Of a stretch of DNA of 64,000 nucleotides, positions 16,983 through 23,432 are shown piece by piece. A model generated the notes under the pieces. It did not search any database, was not told the DNA's origin, and worked only from the letters and a program-made list of their open reading frames with translations. This DNA is from Sphingomonas_D zeicaulis. Its GTDB lineage: Bacteria > Pseudomonadota > Alphaproteobacteria > Sphingomonadales > Sphingomonadaceae. The first letter of the stretch is position 1, and each line of letters begins with the position of its first letter. The stretch spans positions 1 through 64,000 of the forward strand of contig NZ_JBNPXQ010000013.1 of assembly GCF_050433225.1 (NCBI RefSeq), written 5' to 3'. The position numbers were made by a program, and so were the translations under genes.

Positions 16983-18125
16983 TCACATCCTGCCGGGCGT
17001 AGACCCAGCCTTGCACTGCCGCTCACCCGCTGGAACGGCCGGGCCCCGCGGCGGCACGTTCACTTGGACCTCGTAAGGACCTCCGTTCTTTACCCCGTCC
17101 TGCAGGAGAAGGAGATCAACCGTGTTGCGGTCCTCTCGAAGAACGACAAGGCCCTCCTGCTTCTGCGCGGGATCGTGCTGCCGCAGGGTAGCTATTGCGA
17201 CGGCCGTTCCGTTTCGCGGGTCAAAGACGTAAATTGCGTAGTCGATGCCGCCGCCGATCCTCGGCCCGGCGAGGATCAGGATGCGCCCATCGCCAAGTGC
17301 CGCGAGGTCTCGCACACCGCGCTCAGGCCCCAGCCCGACCGAGTACAGTCGCGCCTGTAGGGGCTTGTCGACGATGAACGGCGCGTCTGCGTCCAAAGAG
17401 ATAATGAACGCCTCGTCGCTCGGGGAACCTTCGCGTCGCAGCACCGGTCCCCTCAGGCCGATCCACATCCTGCCGCCTGTTATTGCGAGCCCCTCGATGT
17501 TCAGCCCGTTGTCATCAGCGCGTGGCTTGCCGTCCTTGCCCGTGAAGTCCTGCAGCCACTTCCCGTAGCGTCCGCCTATGTCCGGGCACCCCTGCAGGGC
17601 CTCGGAAACTCGGTAGGTGACCGCAGGAGTTCCAACCAAGGGGATGCGCGCCAGCAGGAACGAGGAGCTTCGAAAGGCTCCCTTGTTCCGCCCGCAACCA
17701 TGGGAGCCGATCACGTAGAAGGATCCCTCCGACTCTGCGACAGCCTCGCCATCCAGGTCGTTGGGCTTCTTAACGTCGTCGCATGGGATCACCGGCGCCG
17801 TTCCAACCGGTGTCGACGCGGTCACGAGTTCAATTGGGGCGTCCGGTTCAATTTTGCGACCGCGTACATTGACGCGTTCAGCAAACGTGAGCTCATCGTC
17901 AATAATTACGCAAATGCGCGAAGATTTGTCGCTCAAACTGCATGCCATGCCGCTGACATTGTATTCTGGGATGCTGTTGTCGACTTTGAATTTGAGGTCC
18001 TTGGTTACCTCCCACTGCGCCCCGATCACTGCCACGGGCGGGGGTGATTCCGCATGACAAGGCGATATACCCTGAAACGACGCAGATAGAACGACCGCAA
18101 TGGCGCCATTCATAAAGGTCTGCAT
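16983..18125 (-). CDS. Exported DUF3616 beta-propeller-like protein
   Basis: 380 residues with a Sec signal peptide (NGAIAVVLSASFQGISPCHA, cleavage after CHA). The body fits DUF3616: GLNIEGLAITGGRMWIGLRG is the family hallmark, followed by DGRILILAGPRIGGG and AQKQEGLVVL blades. The family is predicted to form a periplasmic or secreted beta-propeller of unknown task. ATG codons at 18125 and 18113 are both possible starts. First gene of the leftward wall-related group. Confidence 0.75.
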   Translation of the reverse strand: MQTFMNGAIAVVLSASFQGISPCHAESPPPVAVIGAQWEVTKDLKFKVDNSIPEYNVSGMACSLSDKSSRICVIIDDELTFAERVNVRGRKIEPDAPIELVTASTPVGTAPVIPCDDVKKPNDLDGEAVAESEGSFYVIGSHGCGRNKGAFRSSSFLLARIPLVGTPAVTYRVSEALQGCPDIGGRYGKWLQDFTGKDGKPRADDNGLNIEGLAITGGRMWIGLRGPVLRREGSPSDEAFIISLDADAPFIVDKPLQARLYSVGLGPERGVRDLAALGDGRILILAGPRIGGGIDYAIYVFDPRNGTAVAIATLRQHDPAQKQEGLVVLREDRNTVDLLLLQDGVKNGGPYEVQVNVPPRGPAVPAGERQCKAGSTPGRM

Positions 18126-18574
18126 GATGAGGCCCCGCTATTCTCGGTATCAATTTACGACTATACTTGACGATTCGCCAGAGGTTATTTCAGTTGACCT
18201 GGCGCTTGAGCTCTTTTCCGATCACCTGAAATATCGCCTCCGTGCTGACCGGTCGATGACCCGGGACTCGTCGGAGGAATGAGGCGATCCAGGCCGCCAT
18301 CAGTCGATGCTCCTGCGGCGGGAAGCCTGCCCGCCAGGTTGGTGACGATCTGAAGGGACTCGTCCGGTTCAACTTCGGAGGCCGCCGTCGCCTAATCGCC
18401 TCTGCCGGAAGGGCGGCAGCACCATCACCGCCGGGATACACCCTCTAACTGCTATGTCTGCCTCAGCGGCATTGCCATCCGTCAATGCGGATGACCATCC
18501 GACTTGAATTGCGCAACAAAGTAGGACGGTACGCAGACACCACTGGTGTCACCATGACCTCCGTTTTGTTCTGC

Positions 18575-18823
18575 CTAGGCCTGTTCCGGTTTCATCTGGC
18601 CCCAAGTGCCCTCGGTCTTGTATCGCTTGTCGCGGTAGGTCAAGCGCTTGCGATACCCGCCCTCCCACTGCTGCTCGTTAAATTCTACCGGGCAAAGCAC
18701 CAGGGTCGGCGGAGCGCTGAATCGGTCGCCCAGCTTGCTCCACCTCTGAACATCGGTGGGTATGCAGGTATAGGAACTGCCTACGCCATTGTCGATGTCG
18801 TAGAATCTGCTGAAAAGCGGACG
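18575..18823 (-). pseudogene. C-terminal fragment of an unknown protein
   Basis: A minus-strand frame of about 82 codons without any start codon reads like real protein: FYDIDNGVGSSYTCIPTDVQ, then TLVLCPVEFNEQQW and a basic tail YKTEGTWGQMKPEQA before TAG. A stop codon precedes it exactly where the AAAGCGGACG repeat overlaps. It looks like the surviving tail of a gene whose front was lost, perhaps when the repeat arose. Family unknown. Confidence 0.5.
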
Positions 18824-18852
18824 CTACCCAGATAGCCAGCGGCGATGTCTGC
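18814..18852 (+). repeat. Interspersed AAAGCGGACG...GCGATGTCTG repeat, copy 1
   Basis: About 40 bases beginning AAAGCGGACG and containing AGCCAGCGGCGATGTCTG. A near-identical copy in the same orientation lies at 55878-55919, differing mainly in a short central block. The AAAGCGGAC core also occurs near 2861 and 13955. Confidence 0.65.
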
Positions 18853-18888
18853 TTCTTCCAAGACTGGTCGTTCACGACCGCGTCGGCA

Positions 18889-18907
18889 AATGGCAGAAAA
18901 GTCCCAA
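18889..18907 (+). repeat. Interspersed short repeat, copy C
   Basis: Reads AATGGCAGAAAAGTCCCAA, sharing GGCAGAAAAGTCCCA with copy B. It lies 37 bases to the right of the AAAGCGGACG repeat, so the two motifs may belong to one composite element. Confidence 0.55.
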
Positions 18908-18942
18908 CAATCGCCACAGGCTCAAGAGGCGGTACCTGAGCG

Positions 18943-18976
18943 AAAAAAGCTCGGCGGGCCGGCCGACCAGCCCGCC
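18943..18976 (-). terminator. Rho-independent terminator of the glycan operon
   Basis: On the minus strand a 7-bp stem GGCGGGC / GCCCGCC is followed by GAGC and six T residues. It begins directly after the stop of the ROK kinase gene (18978) and closes the leftward receptor-GH92-GH88/105-kinase operon. Confidence 0.85.
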
Positions 18977-18977
18977 T

Positions 18978-19901
18978 CTACTCAGGTAGTTCAAGCGACC
19001 CGGCTAATTCAAACGATTGCCGCGCAAGGGCAATGGCTCCCAAAGGTCCGGACCGGTCGCCCAGTGCCGGGTTGACCAAATAATCGGACGGCGGGATCGC
19101 GATATAGGCGTTGAGACTGGCCGCCAACGCCCCGGCCACTCGCGGCAGCAAGTGCGGCTGGCGCTCGATCACGCCGCCGCCGATCGCAATGCGACGCGGC
19201 GCGGTTCCGCAGACAAGTGCATGGCAGAGCATGGCGAGCGCGTGCGTCACGCGCTCCCAAAGCGGATCGTCGGCCGCGACCGTGCCGATCTCCCTGCCGC
19301 GGAGTGCAGCGGCGATGCCGACACCGGCGGCAAGCCCTTCGACGCAATCGGGATGAAATGGGCAACCGCTGGGGGCGGTATCGGTCACGAGACGGGGCAC
19401 GCGTAGATGCCCCATTTCGCTGTGACCGAGCCCCCGCGTCGGGCGGCCATGCACGATCAGCCCGACCCCGACGCCCGTGCCCACCGTGACATAGGCGAAA
19501 TCGTCGAGCCCCCGGCCAGCCCCCCACGCACATTCGGCGAGTGCGGCGCCGTTGACGTCGGTATCGAAGCCGACGGACACGGCGAAGGGCGCTGCCAGCC
19601 GGCCGGCGACATCGGTCATCGCCCAGCCCGGTTTGGTCGTCGCCAGGATATGACCATAGACGGGCGATGCGGGATCGAGGTCGAGTGGGCCGAAGCTGGC
19701 GATGCCGAGCGCGGCGAAGCGCCGCGACTGCCACCAGCGCCCAAGGATCGCGGCGATCGCCGACAGCGTCTCGTCCGGCGTGGTGGTGGCGACCATTTCC
19801 TGCGCGAGGATCGCCCCTGGGCCGTGGCCGAGCGTGCAGATGCATTTGGTGCCGCCGAGCTCGACCCCGGCCAGCGGCCATGCGCCATCGACATCGCTCA
19901 C
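18978..19901 (-). CDS. ROK-family sugar kinase (fructokinase/mannokinase type)
   Basis: 307 residues. The phosphate-binding motif GVELGGTKCIC opens the protein, the catalytic aspartate lies in GFDTDVNGAALAE, and the ROK zinc site is seen as GHSEMGHL plus GCPFHPDCVEG. The second nucleotide loop is AIGGGVIE. It phosphorylates a hexose (fructose, mannose or glucose) in the cytoplasm. The GTG start at 19901 lies one base after the stop of the GH88/105 gene, so it is the last gene of the operon and likely traps sugar released by the upstream hydrolases. Confidence 0.88.
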   Translation of the reverse strand: MSDVDGAWPLAGVELGGTKCICTLGHGPGAILAQEMVATTTPDETLSAIAAILGRWWQSRRFAALGIASFGPLDLDPASPVYGHILATTKPGWAMTDVAGRLAAPFAVSVGFDTDVNGAALAECAWGAGRGLDDFAYVTVGTGVGVGLIVHGRPTRGLGHSEMGHLRVPRLVTDTAPSGCPFHPDCVEGLAAGVGIAAALRGREIGTVAADDPLWERVTHALAMLCHALVCGTAPRRIAIGGGVIERQPHLLPRVAGALAASLNAYIAIPPSDYLVNPALGDRSGPLGAIALARQSFELAGSLELPE

Positions 19902-19902
19902 C

Positions 19903-21084
19903 TCAATGATCGGCCAGCTTCAGCAGTTCGGAACTCGCGAGCAAGAAGCCACCGACGCCATAATCATGCGTATCGTCATAGGTGACCGCGGCGGGGCGAT
20001 CGCTGATCGACTGCACCCATCCCAGCCGCCCGTTGGGATGGACCGAGCGCACCAGCGCCGCCCACCCGCGGCGAATATTGGGTTCATAGGCGGCGCGATC
20101 GAGCAGGCCGTGGTTCACGCCCCAGGCGAGACCATAGACGTAGAAAGCGGTGCCGCTGGATTCCGCGACTGATGCACCGGGATCGTCGAGCAGGGAGGGC
20201 GACCAGTAGCCATCGAGCTTCTGCAACCCCTGCAGCCGCCCCGCCATCTTCTTGTAGAGCGCGACCAGCTTCGCGCGATCCGGATCCCGCTCGTCAAGCA
20301 GCGGGATCATCCGGGTTAGGCCCGCGAACACCCAGCCATTGCCGCGGCTCCAGAATAGCTTGCGGCCGGCGGCGTTGCGCTCCGCGAAGAAGGAGCTGTC
20401 GCGGAAATAGAGGCTCTCGCTCTCGTCGAACAGATAGGCAGTCGCCGCCCAGAATTCCTTCATCGCGAAATCGCGATAGCGGCGGTCGCCGGTCACCCGG
20501 CTCATCTCCAGCCACGCCGCGGGCGCCATGAACAGCGCGTCACACCAGCACCAGCGATCAACACAGCGCGGCGCATCCCGCTCAAATTTGAGGTCGACGC
20601 GTGAGGGGTTGGCGAGGATGCGATCGAAGCGGGCGCGCATGTCGGCGATAGCGGCATCGCCCATGCCGTGGCTGCGCGTCCAGAAATAGGTCTGGCCGAT
20701 CATATGGTCGTCGGCATGATAGAGCCGGTCCCCCAGCGTCCAGTCATTGGCGGCGCCGCGCTCGAGGATCATCTGGCGATAACGCGGCGCGCCCGAGGCA
20801 TCGGCAAAGGTGGCGAGGCCGATCAGGAAGGCGCCCTGTTCCCACCCCTTCGGATCGATCGGATTGCGATTGCCGATCGGCACCTTGGGATAGGCGCTGC
20901 CGCCGGCGAGCTGCGCGACGTGATAGTCGGCGACGCGTTCGCCGATCGCGAGGATTTCGGCGCGGCCGGGCGTGGCGACGAGGCGTTCGGCGGGGGCCTG
21001 TGCCGGCAGCGGCGCGCGCAGCCCCGCCGATCCCGCCATGATCGCCAACGCCAAGCCTCCGGACCGCAGCCACCCCGATCTCAT
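19903..21084 (-). CDS. Exported GH88/GH105-family unsaturated glycuronyl-type hydrolase
   Basis: 393 residues from the ATG at 21084, preceded by AAAGGGAGAGGCG; a frame start at 21114 lacks this. The signal peptide is LALAIMAGSAGLRAP. The (alpha/alpha)6-barrel signatures of GH88/105 are present: WEQGAFLIGLATFADAS, HADDHMIGQTYFW, WCDALFMAPAAWLE with the likely catalytic aspartate, WSRGNGWVFAGL, SSGTAFYVYGLAWG and DYGVGGFLLASSEL. Family members remove terminal unsaturated uronic or related residues from oligosaccharides; the actual sugar is unknown. It sits 26 bases after GH92 in the operon. Confidence 0.85.
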   Translation of the reverse strand: MRSGWLRSGGLALAIMAGSAGLRAPLPAQAPAERLVATPGRAEILAIGERVADYHVAQLAGGSAYPKVPIGNRNPIDPKGWEQGAFLIGLATFADASGAPRYRQMILERGAANDWTLGDRLYHADDHMIGQTYFWTRSHGMGDAAIADMRARFDRILANPSRVDLKFERDAPRCVDRWCWCDALFMAPAAWLEMSRVTGDRRYRDFAMKEFWAATAYLFDESESLYFRDSSFFAERNAAGRKLFWSRGNGWVFAGLTRMIPLLDERDPDRAKLVALYKKMAGRLQGLQKLDGYWSPSLLDDPGASVAESSGTAFYVYGLAWGVNHGLLDRAAYEPNIRRGWAALVRSVHPNGRLGWVQSISDRPAAVTYDDTHDYGVGGFLLASSELLKLADH

Positions 21085-21110
21085 CGCCTCTCCCTTTCGA
21101 CTTCCAATGA

Positions 21111-23402
21111 TCATTCGCTTGGCCGCGCATCGATCGCGGCGAGATAGGGGTTGGGCGGCGCGGTAAAGCGGTTCGCCCAGTCGCCCGGCTTTTCGGCCAT
21201 GCGCAGTTCGAGCAGCCCGCCTGCGGCGACCTCTTCATGCGTCAGCCAGGCGCGGTCGATCGGCTTGCCGTTGAGCATTGCCCCGACGACATAGCGCGCG
21301 GCGGCGCTGGCGCCGGGCGCGCGGACTTTGAAGCGGCGGCCCTTTTCAAGCTGGATGGTGCTGCCGGAGAAGATCGGCGTGCCAATATAGTAGAAAGGCT
21401 GGCCGGCGTTCGGGAACAGCCCGATCGCGCTCCAGACATACCAGGACGACATCGCGCCGGCATCGTCATTGCCCGGCAGCCCGTCGCGCGCCGGCCGGTA
21501 ATGGCTGGCCATGATGTGGCGCACACGCTCCGCCGCGCGGTCGGGCCGGCCGGCATGGATATAGAGATAGGCGGCGAGGAAATCGGGCTCATTGCCCTGA
21601 TCGTAACCGCCACTGTCGAATAGCCGGTCTAGCCAGGAGACGAACCCCGCCTCCCCGCCCAGCTTGCCGATCAGGCCGGCGACATCGTGCGGCACATAGG
21701 TGGAATATTGCGCGCTCGACCCTTCGTAGAAGGGCGCATCCCACCAGGCGGTGCGATTGTCCGGATAGAGATGGTCGCAATCGAAATTGTCGATCCAGCC
21801 GCCATCGGCATAGCGCGGCCGGATACATTTCAGCCCATCATCCCAGAGGTTGCGCCAGTTGCGCGAGCGCTTAAGATAGCGCGCCGCCTCGGGCGTGCGG
21901 CCGAGCGCCGAGGCGACCTCGGCGATCGCGAAGTCGTTATAGGCATATTCCAATGTGCGGGAGGCCGAGCGCGTCTCATTGAGCGACATATAGCCAAGCG
22001 CGAGATAATCCTTGAGCGCGCGACCCTGGTTGATCGGATCATCGGACTCCGCATCGCCATTCTTCAGCAGCGCCTCGAGGGCGAGCGCGCTGTCGAAGCC
22101 GCCCAGTTTCTTGACCACCGCATCGGCGATCAGCACGTCCGCATTGCTGCCGCCCTGCGTCATGCCGTTGGCGCCTGCGATGCGCGCATCGGGCAGCCAG
22201 CCGGTGTGGCGATAGGTTTCGAGCAGCGAGACGATCATGTCGCGCTGCCGCTGCGGCTGGATCAGGGTCATCAGCGGATGCAGCGTGCGGAACGTATCCC
22301 ACAGGGTGTAATAATCCTCATAATGCGGCGCGGGCGATGACCACCACACATTCTCGCCGCTCACGTCGTGCGGCATGGTGTGGCTGCGGTAGAGCGCGCT
22401 GTAGAAATTGCGCCGCTCGTCCGTGCTGCCACCGCGCACCTCGATCTTCGCCAGCGCATCGCGCCACGCCGTTTCCGCGCGCCCCCGCGCCGCGCCGAAA
22501 TCCCAATCCGGCAGTTCCTCCACCAGCGTGCGGCGTGCCTGTTCGGCGCTGACGAAGGAGACCGCAAGCTTCATCTGCACGATGCGCTCGCCGCCGCTCG
22601 TATCGAAGGTCGCGTAACCGCCAAGCTGGACGGAAGCGTCGGTGCGCTGGTCGCCACCCTCGCTGCGTACCGGGCCCGGCTGCAGCGCGAGCGTGCCGCG
22701 CGTCGCCTTGAAGGTGCCGAAGCCGGTGGGCGCGCGATCGAAGGTGGCAGCGAAATAGAGCGTCAGCGGTGCCTCGTTCCAGCCGCCGGTGAAGCTGGCG
22801 CGGCCGAGCAAGGTGCGATCGTCGACGAACCAGGCCTCCGCCCCGGTCGCATGCGGGCCATTGCCCATCAACTGGACCGCGGAGGTCACATCGATCAGCA
22901 GATTGGCGTCGCGCGCCGCCGGAAAGGTGAAGCGTGCCAGCGCTGCGCGGCGCGTGGCGGTGAGCTCGGTGCGGATCGGCCCCGCCTGCCCCTTGAGATC
23001 GACCGCATAGAAGCCGGGACTGCCCTGCTCGTTCGATCGCGCGAAGACGAGGTTGCGCGGATCGACGGCACCGACGGTGGGCGTGACGCGGAAATTGCCA
23101 TATTTGCTGTTGCCGCCAGTGCCGCTGACATGGGTGAAACTGAAGCCGGTGATCGGCGTCTTGCCATCATAGCCGTTGGTCGAGCCGCCGGTGGTGTCCG
23201 GGCTGGCGTTGACGAAGCCGAACGGCACCGCTGCCCCCGGTACGGTGTTGCCGCCATCATCGCTGCCGACGAACACATCGACCGCGGCGACCGGAGCGGC
23301 GGGGGCAGGCTGCTCAGCCCCCGCCCGCCCCGCCAGCGCCAGCGCCAGCGCCAGCGCCAGCGCCAGCATCAGCACCAATCCCGCTGTTCGCACCATTCGC
23401 AT
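21111..23402 (-). CDS. GH92-family alpha-mannosidase, exported
   Basis: 763 residues. An unusual signal peptide made of repeated Leu-Ala (VLMLALALALALALAGRAGA) is followed by the GH92 start VDVFVGSDDGGNTVPGAAVP, the STNGYDGKTPITGFSFTHVSG block, and the C-terminal catalytic domain with YEDYYTLWDTFRTLHPL, GQPFYYIGTPIF and YNDFAIAEVASALG. GH92 enzymes are calcium-dependent exo-acting mannosidases (often alpha-1,2) working in the periplasm or outside. It follows the TonB receptor by 30 bases and likely releases mannose from imported or surface-bound glycans. Confidence 0.93.
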   Translation of the reverse strand: MRMVRTAGLVLMLALALALALALAGRAGAEQPAPAAPVAAVDVFVGSDDGGNTVPGAAVPFGFVNASPDTTGGSTNGYDGKTPITGFSFTHVSGTGGNSKYGNFRVTPTVGAVDPRNLVFARSNEQGSPGFYAVDLKGQAGPIRTELTATRRAALARFTFPAARDANLLIDVTSAVQLMGNGPHATGAEAWFVDDRTLLGRASFTGGWNEAPLTLYFAATFDRAPTGFGTFKATRGTLALQPGPVRSEGGDQRTDASVQLGGYATFDTSGGERIVQMKLAVSFVSAEQARRTLVEELPDWDFGAARGRAETAWRDALAKIEVRGGSTDERRNFYSALYRSHTMPHDVSGENVWWSSPAPHYEDYYTLWDTFRTLHPLMTLIQPQRQRDMIVSLLETYRHTGWLPDARIAGANGMTQGGSNADVLIADAVVKKLGGFDSALALEALLKNGDAESDDPINQGRALKDYLALGYMSLNETRSASRTLEYAYNDFAIAEVASALGRTPEAARYLKRSRNWRNLWDDGLKCIRPRYADGGWIDNFDCDHLYPDNRTAWWDAPFYEGSSAQYSTYVPHDVAGLIGKLGGEAGFVSWLDRLFDSGGYDQGNEPDFLAAYLYIHAGRPDRAAERVRHIMASHYRPARDGLPGNDDAGAMSSWYVWSAIGLFPNAGQPFYYIGTPIFSGSTIQLEKGRRFKVRAPGASAAARYVVGAMLNGKPIDRAWLTHEEVAAGGLLELRMAEKPGDWANRFTAPPNPYLAAIDARPSE
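23332..23367. repeat. Six tandem GCCAGC hexanucleotides in the GH92 signal peptide
   Basis: Six perfect copies of GCCAGC lie inside the coding region and encode the Leu-Ala run in the hydrophobic core of the GH92 signal peptide. Because the unit is six bases, gain or loss of copies keeps the frame and changes only the core length by two residues. Confidence 0.9.
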
Positions 23403-23432
23403 CCTCGCCCCCGCCCTGTTCTTTCCTATCGC

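Larger units (their letters stand above)
18126..18942. other. Spacer of decayed sequence and repeats
   Basis: It contains the start-less frame at 18575-18823 and the repeats at 18814 and 18889. Between 18185 and 18441 on the minus strand three frames in turn look protein-like (for example VSTEAIFQVIGKELKRQVN at the end), suggesting a gene broken by frameshifts, but I cannot assign it. Confidence 0.4.

Noticed and set aside
18185..18441. A complete small gene on the minus strand
   Set aside because: Three different frames look protein-like in turn, which points to frameshifts; no single frame with a start can be supported.
18485..18835. A 116-codon plus-strand frame with a hydrophobic middle
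   Set aside because: The opposite strand over 18575-18823 reads far more like protein, and the plus frame has no ribosome site.
23332..23367. CRISPR-like or phase-switch repeat
   Set aside because: Repeat units are six bases without spacers and in frame, so neither an array nor an on/off switch; kept as a signal peptide length tract.
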